Origin: Novosphingobium sp. SCN 66-18
Lineage (GTDB): Bacteria > Pseudomonadota > Alphaproteobacteria > Sphingomonadales > Sphingomonadaceae
NCBI GenBank assembly: GCA_001725355.1
Contig: MEGD01000007.1
Span: forward strand, 186,001-250,000
DNA length: 64,000 nt
Reading direction: 5' to 3'
Below are positions 28,401 to 36,923 of this stretch, one piece after another. The stretch's first letter is position 1, and every line of letters begins with the position of its first letter. Below the pieces are notes generated by a model, which made no database searches, was not told where the DNA came from, and was given only the letters and a program-made list of their open reading frames with translations. The position numbers and the translations under genes are program-made.

Positions 28401-29697
28401 GGGCGCAGGAAGGTTGGCGGCGCAGATGCGCTATGCCGGGCCTGCGGATGCGCTGTGGCGGTTGATGGCGCTGGATGCGTTTGACCTGTCGGGGCCGGTG
28501 GAGATCGCCGCGGATATGAGCGGGACGCTCGACGATCCCAGCATTCGCGGGTCGCTGGCGGGCAAGGGAATGCGGTTACAGAGCGCGGCCTCGGGCACGG
28601 ACATTGGCAATGTCGATGTCAAAGGCGATTTCGACGGCTCGGCGCTCAGCCTCAGCACGCTGTCGGGCGTGGCGCCGGGCGGTGGGCTGGTGACGGGCAG
28701 CGGCCGGGTCGATTTCGCCCAGATGGGGCCGGGGCGCGGGCCGTCCATCGACGTGGCGCTGGCGGCGCGGCGGGCGCAATTGATCTCTCGCCCCGATATG
28801 GCGCTGAGCGCGTCGGGGCCGATCCGCATCATGTCCGATGGCATGACCGGTACGATCGCCGGGCGCCTGACGATTGATGCCGCTCGCTGGCGGCTGGGTC
28901 AGGCGAGTTCGGCGACGGATCTGCCCAGCCTGCCCACGCGCGAGATCAACCGGCGCGCCGATATCGCCCCGGCCTCCGAGCGCGATATGCCCTGGCGGCT
29001 GATGGTCGATGCGTCGGGTGGGAATATTCGCCTGTCCGGGTTGGGGCTGAACAGTTTGTGGAACGCGGATCTGAAATTGCGCGGGGCCTTGCAGGAGCCC
29101 GCCATCAGCGGGGCGGCCACGCTGGTCGAAGGCAGCTATGATTTTGCCAGCAAGCATTTCGACCTGACGCGCGGGCGGATCAGCTTTGATGGATCGACCC
29201 CGGTGGACCCGAGGCTGGATATGGCCGCAACCGCCACGGTCAACAATCTGACCGCGACGGTGACGGTGCGGGGCACGTCGCTGCGTCCGGAAATCGCATT
29301 CTCCTCGGTGCCTGCGTTGCCGGAAGAGGAATTGTTGTCGCGCATCCTGTTCGGCGATTCGATCACCCAGATTTCCGCGCCTGAGGCCCTGCAATTGGGG
29401 GCCGCGCTGGCGGCACTGCATGGCGGCGGCGGGCTGGATCCGATCAACAAGCTGCGCAGCGTGATCGGGCTCGACCGGCTGCGGTTCGTATCCGCCGATG
29501 CCACCATCGGGCGGCAGACGGGCGTGGCTGTGGGCAAATATCTCGGACGGCACATCTATGCCGAGATCGTGACCGACGGGCGCGGCTATTCGGCCACCAA
29601 TGTCGAGTTTCGTCTGACCAGTTGGCTGGCGTTGCTCGGCACGGTGGCGAGTACGGGGCGGCAGAGTGTGAATGCCAAGGTGTCGAAGGATTATTGA
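25477..29697 (+). CDS. tamB: Translocation and assembly module protein TamB
   Basis: A very long (1406 aa) AsmA-like bridge protein anchored in the inner membrane that spans the periplasm to TamA and is thought to move phospholipids or assist outer-membrane insertion. A single N-terminal membrane helix (KYALGLPLGIVGAAAALLVGL) is followed by beta-rich repeats and the C-terminal DUF490/TamB domain, whose hallmarks are GAATLVEGSYDFASKHFDLTRG-type strands, EEELLSRILFGDSITQISAPEALQLGAALA and VGKYLGRHIYAEIVTDG. Translational coupling to tamA supports joint function. Confidence 0.93.
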   Translation: MTQGADIQEQPQPEAPQQDAPRVRGGLGWRKYALGLPLGIVGAAAALLVGLDTPIGHRLIADIIAANELDNGLRVSIGRIEGSIYGRARLSGIVLRDTHGIFLRAGEGVFDWRPINWFSSGLDIREVVLRRATLQRVPEFRATAADAQLWPDFDVRLDRVALEKLVIAKPVLGVERRIDAQGSLRVAKGLAAIRLNGRLGGEDRLSLVLDAQRAQDRFALSLDYNAPKNGLLAALTRSRAAREVRAEGRGSWKVWSGWAKAQQDGRNAVAVNFANSEGAVRFDGKLWSDPVLSEGQRHTLGGGVIALAGKGVVADRRFTGDLSARAPNLSGQGKGVLDLRRQSFVDWELNLKGGPRLPLGKDDEFAGLEVRALMNGAFASPRAHVVARTLRWRSQTTVFEGMTADGNLRREGARWVLPVQLTAAQIRTKDGRFDPELHHVRAAGTLALEGMRLTSADVALAIPHGTARASLNADLARGDWVMQGKAGLHGWPLSLGPADAQGQVRVSGARGAPWRVAADVTGGIAQLSSHSLENLTGGALRFAGHVDVAQGNHLAVTRGRIDAPSLQMVLEGGRDGDGRIALNARGQQERYGSFAGELSIGDGGPRGQVRLQDPLPTLGVKDVLVVLTPEADALKIEARGDSTVGPFTGTAGLIVPKGEGRTRLELRDFLLSSTHVTGSVMLDDEGADGHLTVSGGGVAGLIALAPRGGGQSVDASLDAHNAHFEGERPLTIASGRLKVSGQLLKQHTTLSADLFAQGIGKGKLFIGRLGLAARLNDGNGTVNATMGGRKGSRFDLQVSSDIAPGKVSVLAGGSFAGQKIAMPRRALFTVESRDGAPGVWRLAPSQIDFGGGRVVAQGLIGNGSTELDLGLVSMPLSLADVVVPDIGLGGKVSGKLTYVQRREALPEGEARVIVKGLTRSGLMLTSRPVDVAVVTRLGARALDLRAVASEGGAARGRLQARIDQLADTGAINERLGAGRLAAQMRYAGPADALWRLMALDAFDLSGPVEIAADMSGTLDDPSIRGSLAGKGMRLQSAASGTDIGNVDVKGDFDGSALSLSTLSGVAPGGGLVTGSGRVDFAQMGPGRGPSIDVALAARRAQLISRPDMALSASGPIRIMSDGMTGTIAGRLTIDAARWRLGQASSATDLPSLPTREINRRADIAPASERDMPWRLMVDASGGNIRLSGLGLNSLWNADLKLRGALQEPAISGAATLVEGSYDFASKHFDLTRGRISFDGSTPVDPRLDMAATATVNNLTATVTVRGTSLRPEIAFSSVPALPEEELLSRILFGDSITQISAPEALQLGAALAALHGGGGLDPINKLRSVIGLDRLRFVSADATIGRQTGVAVGKYLGRHIYAEIVTDGRGYSATNVEFRLTSWLALLGTVASTGRQSVNAKVSKDY

Positions 29698-29714
29698 TTT
29701 CGGGGGAGGTTTAT

Positions 29715-29949
29715 GCCTCCGGCGGGCAAAGGGCGGGGCCCTTTGCAATCCCGTTAATGTCGGTGTTGTGTGTGGGGGCGGCCTTTTGCGTCGGACGCGG
29801 CCTTGAAATTTTAAAGCCTGCGGCGCTGATCGGCACTAGGCCGCCGCGCCGCAGGCTTTCTAACCTACTGCCTTTACCACCCCGCTGCCGACCACGCGCA
29901 ACCCCATAATGGGATTGCAAAGGGACGAGTCCCTTTGCCCGCCGAAGGC
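29715..29949. repeat. Dispersed three-part hairpin element, copy D (convergent junction)
   Basis: The left end is GCCTCCGGCGGG with the CAAAGGGC/GCCCTTTG stem. A central hairpin at 29813-29859 pairs AAAGCCTGCGGCG with CGCCGCAGGCTTT. The right end, inverted, is TAATGGGATTGCAAAGGGAC, then GTCCCTTTGCCCGCC. The two ends are nearly perfect inverted repeats of each other. It lies between convergent tamB and glnA; a conventional glnA terminator follows separately at 29972. Confidence 0.85.
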
Positions 29950-29971
29950 AACTGCCAACCCCTAACGCAAC

Positions 29972-29999
29972 AAAAAAGGCGCCCGGTTTCCCGGACGCC
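29972..29999 (-). terminator. Intrinsic terminator of glnA
   Basis: On the minus strand GGCGTCCGG, a GAAA tetraloop and CCGGGCGCC form a 9-bp stem with one G-U pair, followed directly by TTTTTT. This is a classical Rho-independent terminator 32 bp past the glnA stop codon. Confidence 0.9.
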
Positions 30000-30031
30000 C
30001 TTCTTGTGCCTTGCAGCGGTCCTGAGTGAGA

Positions 30032-31441
30032 TCAGGCGCTGTAGTACATGTCGAACTCGACGGCCGACGGCGTGGTTTCCCAGCGCAGCACTTCGGGCCA
30101 CTTGAGTTCGAGGTAGGAGTCGATCTGGTCCTTGGTGAACACGCCGCCTTCGAGGAGGAAGTCGTGATCAGCAGCCAGCGAGTCCAGAGCTTCGCGGAGC
30201 GAACCGCAAACGGTGGGGACTTCGGCCAGCTCTTCGGGCGGCAGATCGTACAGGTTCTTGTCCATGGCTTCGCCGGGGTGGATCTTGTTCTTGATACCGT
30301 CAAGACCAGCCATCAGCAGAGCGGCATAGCACAGGTAGGGGTTGGCCATCGCGTCGGGGAAGCGGAATTCAACGCGCTTCGCCTTGGTGCCGGCGCCGTA
30401 GGGGATGCGGCACGAGGCCGAACGGTTACGGGCCGAGTAGGCCAGCAGAACGGGGGCTTCATAGCCCGGCACCAGACGCTTGTAGCTGTTGGTGGTCGGG
30501 TTGGTGAAGGCGTTCAGGGCCTTGGCGTGCTTGATGACGCCGCCGATGAAGTACAGGCAGGTGTCCGACAGACCGGCGTAGCCGTTGCCGGCGAACGTGT
30601 TCTGACCCTTATCCCAGATCGAGATGTGGGTGTGCATGCCGCTGCCGTTGTCCTTCATGATCGGCTTGGGCATGAACGTGGCGGTCTTGCCATAGGCATT
30701 GGCGACCTGATGCACGACATACTTGTAGACCTGCATGCGGTCGGCGGTGGTCACCAGCGTACCGAAGGTCAGACCCAGTTCGTGCTGAGCCGAGGCCACT
30801 TCGTGGTGGTGCTTGTCGCAGGGCAGGCCCATGTCGAGCATGGTCGAAACCATTTCGCCGCGGATGTCGACCAGGCTGTCGACCGGAGCCACGGGGAAGT
30901 AGCCGCCCTTGGCGCGCGGACGGTGGGCGAGGTTGCCGCCTTCATACGACTTGTTCGAGTTGGTCGGCAGTTCGATGTCGTCGATCGAGAAGCCGTTGCC
31001 ATTGTAGCCGTCATAGAACTTCACGTCGTCAAACACGAAGAATTCGGCTTCGGGGCCGACGTAGACGGTGTCGCCAAGGCCGGTCGACTGCACGAAACCT
31101 TCGGCGCGCTTGGCGGTCGAACGGGGGTCGCGGGCATAGAGTTCGCCGGTCGAGGGTTCGACGATGTCGCAGACCAGGATCAGCATCGGGGTGGCCGAGA
31201 ACGGATCGACATAAACAGCGTCGAGGTCGGGCTTGAGGATCATGTCCGACTCGTTGATGGCCTTCCAGCCTTCGATCGACGAACCGTCGAACATCAGGCC
31301 GTCTTCGAGTTCGCTTTCACCCAGGACCGAGGCGACCATGGTGAGGTGCTGCCACTTGCCCTTGGGGTCGGTGAAGCGCAGGTCGACCCACTCGATTTCC
31401 TCATCCTTGATCCGCGCAAGGATGTCTGCTGCAGTTGCCAT
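30032..31441 (-). CDS. glnA: Glutamine synthetase, type I
   Basis: It condenses glutamate and ammonia with ATP. The 469-aa protein matches the adenylylated type I beta enzyme, with [11 protein letters not shown] near residue 52, the acidic active-site segments EAEFFVFDD and [13 protein letters not shown], the Glu-bearing [18 protein letters not shown] loop, and Tyr398 in [10 protein letters not shown], the usual adenylylation site. ATG 31441 ([15 protein letters not shown]) is chosen as the family start. It lies 140 bp downstream of glnB on the same strand, the common alphaproteobacterial glnBA order. Confidence 0.97.
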   Translation of the reverse strand: MATAADILARIKDEEIEWVDLRFTDPKGKWQHLTMVASVLGESELEDGLMFDGSSIEGWKAINESDMILKPDLDAVYVDPFSATPMLILVCDIVEPSTGELYARDPRSTAKRAEGFVQSTGLGDTVYVGPEAEFFVFDDVKFYDGYNGNGFSIDDIELPTNSNKSYEGGNLAHRPRAKGGYFPVAPVDSLVDIRGEMVSTMLDMGLPCDKHHHEVASAQHELGLTFGTLVTTADRMQVYKYVVHQVANAYGKTATFMPKPIMKDNGSGMHTHISIWDKGQNTFAGNGYAGLSDTCLYFIGGVIKHAKALNAFTNPTTNSYKRLVPGYEAPVLLAYSARNRSASCRIPYGAGTKAKRVEFRFPDAMANPYLCYAALLMAGLDGIKNKIHPGEAMDKNLYDLPPEELAEVPTVCGSLREALDSLAADHDFLLEGGVFTKDQIDSYLELKWPEVLRWETTPSAVEFDMYYSA

Positions 31442-31581
31442 TCCGATAGTTCTCCGCATTATGGCCGGGGTCGACAGGTTCGAACCTCCGGCAAAGATTT
31501 CAAATTGCTTATGTAGGGCGGCCCGCCCGCAATGCCTGTGCCCTGCGCCCGATCCCTGACGGGGCAGGGACGGGCAAGGGA

Positions 31582-31971
<390 letters not shown>

Positions 31972-32031
31972 TTACGCCAGCATCCGGACCGCGATGGCCG
32001 GACCTGATGCGGTTGACGCTGGTAAGGATCT

Positions 32032-32047
32032 AACAAGATTCGTGCCA
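32032..32047 (-). promoter_or_regulatory. Candidate sigma-54 promoter of glnBA
   Basis: On the minus strand TGGCACGAATCTTGTT matches the -24/-12 pattern TGGCACG-N4-TTGCW except for TTGT in place of TTGC. It lies about 115 bp upstream of the glnB start and points toward it. NtrC-activated sigma-54 transcription of glnBA is well known in alphaproteobacteria. Confidence 0.55.
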
Positions 32048-32185
32048 GAGTCGATTGGGAAGGGATAGGACAAAGGAAGCCTGAGGAAAACCTCTGAAAT
32101 GCGGCTTTGCACGAAAGATTTTCCGGAAAACCGGGGGTGTGCGGGCAGGATAATGACTCAAACTGCCAATTTTGCGATCATTTTT

Positions 32186-32223
32186 TAGGCAGTGCTGCCT
32201 ACATTTTGGGCATGGGTGCCCAA
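32186..32223. promoter_or_regulatory. Two palindromes upstream of the glnB promoter
   Basis: TAGGCAGTGCTGCCTA (32186-32201) and TTGGGCATGGGTGCCCAA (32206-32223) are adjacent dyads about 140-175 bp upstream of the candidate sigma-54 promoter, a distance suited to an enhancer. They share GC-A/T-GC character with NtrC sites but are not close to the TGCACC-N5-GGTGCA consensus. The rest of the 340-bp gap (31921-32260) holds no gene that I can see. Confidence 0.35.
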
Positions 32224-32251
32224 GGGGCTCTTTCGCGCCGGAAAGAGCCCC
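32224..32251 (-). terminator. Terminator hairpin after argC
   Basis: GGGGCTCTTT and AAAGAGCCCC form a perfect 10-bp stem around an 8-nt loop, 9 bp past the argC stop codon. A long T-run is lacking. Confidence 0.7.
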
Positions 32252-32260
32252 CAAAAGAGA

Positions 32261-33187
32261 TCAGAGTGCGAGGCCCGCCGTCTCGGGCAGACCCGCCATC
32301 AGGTTGAGGCTTTGCACCGCAGCGCCGCTGGCGCCCTTGCCCAGATTGTCGAGCACGGCGACGAGGCGCGCCTGCGTACCATCGGCGCTGCCGAACACAT
32401 GCAGCGTGAGCGCATCGGAAGGCGCCATCGAGGCGCGCAGCAGCATTTCGGCAGGCGTTCCCGCCTCGGCCACGCGCACGATCGAGCCACCGGCATAAAA
32501 GGCCGCCAGCCCTTCGCGCAGCGCATCGGCCGAAGCCGCGCCGGGGATCGCGGCCAGAGGCAGCGGCACCTCGACCCACATACCGCGATGGGCCGGGATC
32601 ACGCTGGGGGCAAAGACCGGGGCGTGGGCAAGCCCGGCATAGCGCGTCATTTCGGGTACATGCTTATGCCCCATGCCCAGTCCATAGGCGCGGAAAGCAA
32701 TGTCGCGATCTTCTTCAAACCGTTCGATCAAGGCCTTGCCGCCGCCCGAATAGCCAGACACGGCATTGACCGTATAGGGCCAGTCGGCGGGCAGCAGCCC
32801 GGCGCGCACCAGCGGCGCGACCAGCGCGATAAAGCCGGTGGGATAGCAGCCCGGATTGGCGATCCGGTCCGCACCGGCCACCGCATCGCGCCCGACGATC
32901 TCGGGAAAGCCATAGGTCCAGCCCGGCGTCACGCGATGGGCGGTGCTGGCGTCGATGATACGCACTTTGGCCCCCTGCGCCATCTCGACCGCCTCGCGCG
33001 CGGCGTCATCATGCAGGCACAGGATCGCGAAATCGGCGGCATGCAGCGCTTCCTTGCGCGCGGCGCTGTCCTTGCGGCGCGTGTCATCCAGAATGATCAG
33101 GTCGAATTCCGACCGCCCGCCCAGCCGGTCGGCGATCTCCAGGCCCGTGGTGCCTGCGGCACCATCGATGAACACGCTCAGGCTCAT
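32261..33187 (-). CDS. argC: N-acetyl-gamma-glutamyl-phosphate reductase (short type)
   Basis: It reduces N-acetylglutamyl phosphate to the semialdehyde in arginine synthesis, using NADPH. At 308 aa it is the shorter type 2 ArgC. It has the N-terminal FIDGAAGTTGLEIADRL motif, the catalytic cysteine in ADRIANPGCYPTGFIAL near residue 117, and VSGYSGGGKALIERFEED, which follows. ATG 33187 overlaps the stop of the upstream SH3-domain gene by 4 nt. Confidence 0.94.
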   Translation of the reverse strand: MSLSVFIDGAAGTTGLEIADRLGGRSEFDLIILDDTRRKDSAARKEALHAADFAILCLHDDAAREAVEMAQGAKVRIIDASTAHRVTPGWTYGFPEIVGRDAVAGADRIANPGCYPTGFIALVAPLVRAGLLPADWPYTVNAVSGYSGGGKALIERFEEDRDIAFRAYGLGMGHKHVPEMTRYAGLAHAPVFAPSVIPAHRGMWVEVPLPLAAIPGAASADALREGLAAFYAGGSIVRVAEAGTPAEMLLRASMAPSDALTLHVFGSADGTQARLVAVLDNLGKGASGAAVQSLNLMAGLPETAGLAL

Positions 33188-33516
33188 GCCAGTTTCTCCA
33201 GTTGATCGGCGGCAATATAGCCGACCATGCCGCCGGGAATCTCGCCCCACGCATGGCCGCCCGCCAGATCGAGCACATCAAATTGCGCGCCCGCATTCAG
33301 GCTGGCGATGGCCTCGCCCCCCGGAGCGCGCAAAACCTCGGTTTCGCCCATGGCGCGATGCGGCATGGGCACCACATAATGCGGCACAAACACCTGTCCC
33401 GCCAAGCGAATATGCGCAACATCACCTCGCACGGGGACGCGGGCCGGATCGGGTTTGCCCACAGGGCCGCTCAACGCGAAGGATGCGCCCAAAGCCGGAA
33501 CCTGATTTTCAAACAT
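33184..33516 (-). CDS. SH3-like domain protein
   Basis: A 110-aa protein whose second half (TEVLRAPGGEAIASLNAGAQFDVLDL...AWGEIPGGMVGYIAADQLEKL) reads as a bacterial SH3-type fold, usually a wall-binding or scaffold module. A first SH3-like unit may lie in residues 1-45. The arrangement resembles the N-terminal part of NlpC/P60 peptidases, but no catalytic Cys-His domain follows; the frame ends cleanly in an overlap with argC. It may be a stand-alone remnant or a regulatory protein. Confidence 0.7.
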   Translation of the reverse strand: MFENQVPALGASFALSGPVGKPDPARVPVRGDVAHIRLAGQVFVPHYVVPMPHRAMGETEVLRAPGGEAIASLNAGAQFDVLDLAGGHAWGEIPGGMVGYIAADQLEKLA

Positions 33517-33596
33517 AGATAAACTCGCCTGCCCCCGACACGGAAAGGCGGGCGCTTAGCCGGAAGGCGCGGTTTTCGCAAGTTTCAGGGGAAAAT

Positions 33597-35015
33597 TCAC
33601 CCAAACCGGGCCTTCACCATTGCCCATGCCGCGCGCAGGCCCAGTGCATCGCCGCCCTTGGGGCGTCCGGGCTTGGCGGTGGGGCGCCATGCGAAAGTGT
33701 CGAAATGGGCCCAGTCGATGCCTTCACCCACGAAACGGTCGAGGAACAGCGCGGCCACGCTGGCCCCGGCAAAGCCGCCGGCGGGGGCGTTGTTCATGTC
33801 GGCAATGTCGGATTTCAGCCATTCGCGATAGCCGTCATACAAAGGCAGCCGCCAGACCGGATCGTCGCAGGCCAGTCCGGCATCGAGCAGAGCCTGCGCC
33901 GTACCGTCGGTCCTCGCAAACATCGCGGGCAGGTCCGGCCCCAGCGCCACCCGCGCCGCCCCCGTCAGCGTGGCGAAATCGAGGATCAGGTCCGGCTTGC
34001 CCTCGCTGGCCCGCGTCAGCGCGTCGCCAAGGATCAGGCGCCCTTCGGCATCGGTATTGCCGATTTCGACCGAGATCCCTGCCCGGCTGCGCAGCACATC
34101 GCCGGGGCGGAAAGACCCGCCCGACACCGCATTCTCCACCGCCGGGATCAGCAGGTGCAGCCGCACCTTCAACCCGGCCTCCATCACCAGCCGCGCCAGC
34201 GCGAGGGCATGGGCCGCCCCGCCCATATCCTTCTTCATAATCAGCATGGCCGAGGACGGCTTGATATCCAGTCCGCCCGAATCGAAACACACGCCCTTGC
34301 CGACAATGGCGAGGCGAGGGGCCTTTTCATCGCCCCATTCGATCTCGATCATGCGCGGCGCGTGGGATCGCGCGGCGGCGCGGCCCACCATATGGACCAT
34401 CGGAAAATCATGCTCCAGCGCCTCGCCGCGCGTGACGCGGAGCGTGGCGCGATGGGCCTTGGCCAGCAATTCGGCCTCATGCTCCAGTTCGGCCGGGCCC
34501 AGATGTTCGGCGGGCGTGTTGACCAGATCGCGCACCAGCGCCACCGCCCCGGCCTCGGCCAGAGCGGGCGCGATGGCCTTGACCTCGCCGGTCAGCAGGA
34601 CGCGCGGCGCTTCGCCATTGCCATCCTGACGATAGCGATCATAGCGATATTGCCCCAGCGCCCAGCCGATGAAGGCTGCCCCGGCGCTGCACGGACCGGC
34701 AGGCACAAGGCGATAGAAACCGCCCGGCAGAACATCGCCCAATTTACCAAGGCACCAACTGCCCAGCACATCGAGGCGCGCCACGCCCGCCGCCACGGCA
34801 AAGCCGTCGCCATCGGGGATGATCGCATGGCTGCCCGCCTCGCCCTTGAACTTCTGCCCGGCCAGAGCGGCGCGCTGCGCCGGCGTTCGGCCTTTGAGCC
34901 ATTCCTCATAGGAAGCCTTGTCCACCAGATGGATCGGCGTTGCGGCCTGCCGACGGTCGGGCTGGACCAGATCCGGCAGGGAAGGGTCGGCGGCGGTGCT
35001 GTGGGTCTTGGACAT
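33597..35015 (-). CDS. M17-family leucyl aminopeptidase
   Basis: A cytosolic two-metal aminopeptidase that trims peptides from the N-terminus. The 472-aa protein has GKGVCFDSGGLDIKPSS near residue 255 with metal ligands Asp, the KKDMGGAAHALALA segment, and the diagnostic NTDAEGRLILGDAL near residue 340. The N-terminal domain (residues 1-150) is the divergent macro-like domain of the family. It lies just upstream of the SH3-domain gene on the same strand. Confidence 0.93.
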   Translation of the reverse strand: MSKTHSTAADPSLPDLVQPDRRQAATPIHLVDKASYEEWLKGRTPAQRAALAGQKFKGEAGSHAIIPDGDGFAVAAGVARLDVLGSWCLGKLGDVLPGGFYRLVPAGPCSAGAAFIGWALGQYRYDRYRQDGNGEAPRVLLTGEVKAIAPALAEAGAVALVRDLVNTPAEHLGPAELEHEAELLAKAHRATLRVTRGEALEHDFPMVHMVGRAAARSHAPRMIEIEWGDEKAPRLAIVGKGVCFDSGGLDIKPSSAMLIMKKDMGGAAHALALARLVMEAGLKVRLHLLIPAVENAVSGGSFRPGDVLRSRAGISVEIGNTDAEGRLILGDALTRASEGKPDLILDFATLTGAARVALGPDLPAMFARTDGTAQALLDAGLACDDPVWRLPLYDGYREWLKSDIADMNNAPAGGFAGASVAALFLDRFVGEGIDWAHFDTFAWRPTAKPGRPKGGDALGLRAAWAMVKARFG

Positions 35016-35125
35016 GGCCCCTTATGGACCCAGGCGGGGGGGCGCTTCAATCCAGATAATCATCCAGCTTGCATGGGGGCGGGGGCGCTCTATCCTTGGG
35101 CGCGAATGGTATGGAGTTGGCAGGC

Positions 35126-35953
35126 ATGATGAAGGCTCGGGCGATTGTGACGGCAGGACCGGTCCTGTCTCTTGCCCTTTTCTCTGCGGCCTGCGGCGGG
35201 GCGGGCGATGCGCCCTCGCAAGGCGCCAGCGCCGCCTCGGGCGCGGTGCCCACCCATGCCGCCGCGTCCAGCCCGACCCCGGGCGAGGCGCGCAAGGTCA
35301 AGATTGCCAATGACTTCTTTGAATTCGACTACAGCTATCCGGCCGCCGCCGCTGGCATACCGGGCCTGAAAAGCTGGCTGGAGGCCGATATGGGCAAGCA
35401 GCAGTCGCGGCTGGCCAAGGAGGCGCGCGCGGCGGCCAAGGAGGCCAAGACCGACAATTTCCCCTTTCGCCCATGGGCCAATGGCGTGGAATGGAAAGTG
35501 GTGACCGATCTGCCCGGCTGGCTCAGCCTGTCGGCGGCGGTCTATGAGGATTCGGGCGGCGCGCATCCCAACCATGGCTATACCGCGCTGTTGTGGGACA
35601 AGGACGCGGGGCAGCAGCGCAAGGCCGAGGACCTGTTCACCAGCAAGGCGGCGCTGTCGGCGGCAATCCGCGAACCGTTTTGCGCCTTGCTGGATAAGGA
35701 GCGGGCCAAGCGGCGCGGCGAACCGGTGGTGCGGTCAAGCGAATGGCCCAATGATTGCATCGACCCGGCCGCCTCCACCGTCATTCTGGGCAGCAGCGAT
35801 CACGCCCATTTCAACCGCATCGGCATTCTGGTCGGGCCCTATGAGGCCGGGCCCTATGCCGAGGGGGATTATGAGATCACGCTGCCGGTGGATGCGCGGG
35901 TGATGGCGGCGGTGCGCCCGGAATATCGCGCGGCCTTTGCGGCGGGCAAATGA
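35126..35953 (+). CDS. Predicted lipoprotein with RsiV/DUF3298-like domain
   Basis: A 275-aa protein with a signal peptide and lipobox (LALFSAACGG, Cys near residue 18), a Ser/Ala/Pro linker, and a globular domain with DFFEFDYSYPAAAAGIPGLKSW, SLSAAVYEDSGGAHPNHGYTALLWDKD and a late FNRIGILVGPYEAGPYAEGDYEITLP segment. The GGAHPN and GPYEAGPYAEG motifs are typical of the DUF4163/DUF3298 pair seen in RsiV-like, lysozyme-binding proteins. ATG 35126 (followed directly by a second ATG) has GGAG 9 nt upstream. Ligand unknown. Confidence 0.82.
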   Translation: MMKARAIVTAGPVLSLALFSAACGGAGDAPSQGASAASGAVPTHAAASSPTPGEARKVKIANDFFEFDYSYPAAAAGIPGLKSWLEADMGKQQSRLAKEARAAAKEAKTDNFPFRPWANGVEWKVVTDLPGWLSLSAAVYEDSGGAHPNHGYTALLWDKDAGQQRKAEDLFTSKAALSAAIREPFCALLDKERAKRRGEPVVRSSEWPNDCIDPAASTVILGSSDHAHFNRIGILVGPYEAGPYAEGDYEITLPVDARVMAAVRPEYRAAFAAGK

Positions 35954-36028
35954 GGCCGCGCCCCCAATAAGCGCACCCCCAATAAGCACACCTCTGTCAT
36001 TTTTCGCGCGCTTTGCTATATGGGGGCC

Positions 36029-36853
36029 ATGACACAATATCAGATCGTCGCCGATGGCGACACCGTGCTGCGCGACGGCACGATCAAGCTGCATGGTCCC
36101 GCCGCGTTTGAAGGGATGCGCCGCGCCGGTCGTCTGGCCGCCGAGATCCTTGATGCGCTGACCGAGGTGGTCAAGCCGGGCGTCACAACGGGCGAAATCG
36201 ACGACATCGTGCGCCAGATGACGCTGGATGGCGGGGCTGTTCCGGCAACACTGGGCTATCGCGGCTTTGCGCATAGCTGCTGCACCTCGATCAACCATGT
36301 GATCTGCCATGGCATTCCGGGCGACAAGGTGTTGAAGGACGGCGACATCGTCAACATCGACGTGACCCCGCTGCTCGATGGCTGGCATGGCGATTCCAGC
36401 CGGATGTATCTGGTGGGCGATGTGCCGTTGAAGGCCCGGCGGCTGGTCGATGTGACCTATGAATGCCTGATGATCGGCGTGGAGATGGCGCGTCCGGGCG
36501 TGCGCCTTGGCGATATAGGCCATGCGATCCAGCGTCATGCCGAGGGGCACCGCTATGGCGTGGTGCGCGATTTCTGCGGCCATGGCGTGGGCCGCCTGTT
36601 CCATGATTCGCCCGAGGTCGTGCATGTCGGCACGCCGGGCACCGGGCCGGAATTGAAGCCGGGCATGTTCTTCACCATCGAGCCGATGATCAATCTGGGC
36701 AAGGCCGGGGTCAAGATGCTCGACGATGGCTGGACGGCGGTGACGCGCGACCGTTCGCTCTCGGCGCAGTTCGAGCATTCGATCGGCATCACCGAGGATG
36801 GCTGCGAAATCTTTACGCTCAGCCCCAAGGGCTTGCACAAGCCGCCCTATTGA
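36029..36853 (+). CDS. map: Methionine aminopeptidase, type I
   Basis: It removes initiator methionine. The 274-aa protein has PATLGYRGFAHSCCTSINHVICHGIPG near residue 85, and the five metal ligands appear in NIDVTPLLDGWHGDSSRM (two Asp), CGHGVGRLFHDSPEV (His), MFFTIEPMI (Glu) and SAQFEHSIGIT (Glu). ATG 36029 is used; ATG 36020 is in frame and equally possible. A TATA-like stretch (GCTATATGG) lies right at the start, so a very short leader is possible. Confidence 0.95.
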   Translation: MTQYQIVADGDTVLRDGTIKLHGPAAFEGMRRAGRLAAEILDALTEVVKPGVTTGEIDDIVRQMTLDGGAVPATLGYRGFAHSCCTSINHVICHGIPGDKVLKDGDIVNIDVTPLLDGWHGDSSRMYLVGDVPLKARRLVDVTYECLMIGVEMARPGVRLGDIGHAIQRHAEGHRYGVVRDFCGHGVGRLFHDSPEVVHVGTPGTGPELKPGMFFTIEPMINLGKAGVKMLDDGWTAVTRDRSLSAQFEHSIGITEDGCEIFTLSPKGLHKPPY

Positions 36854-36872
36854 GCGGTTTGCAGCGGACGAT

Positions 36873-36911
36873 AAAAAGGGGCGGTGCCTTGGATGGCGCC
36901 GCCCCTTTTTT
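36873..36911. terminator. Bidirectional intrinsic terminator between map and the TSUP gene
   Basis: AAAAAGGGGCGGTGCC and GGCGCCGCCCCTTTTTT form a long GC stem with an A-run on one side and a T-run on the other, so it can stop transcription from both convergent genes. This junction uses an ordinary terminator instead of the three-hairpin repeat. Confidence 0.9.
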
Positions 36912-36923
36912 CATGCCTTAGGA

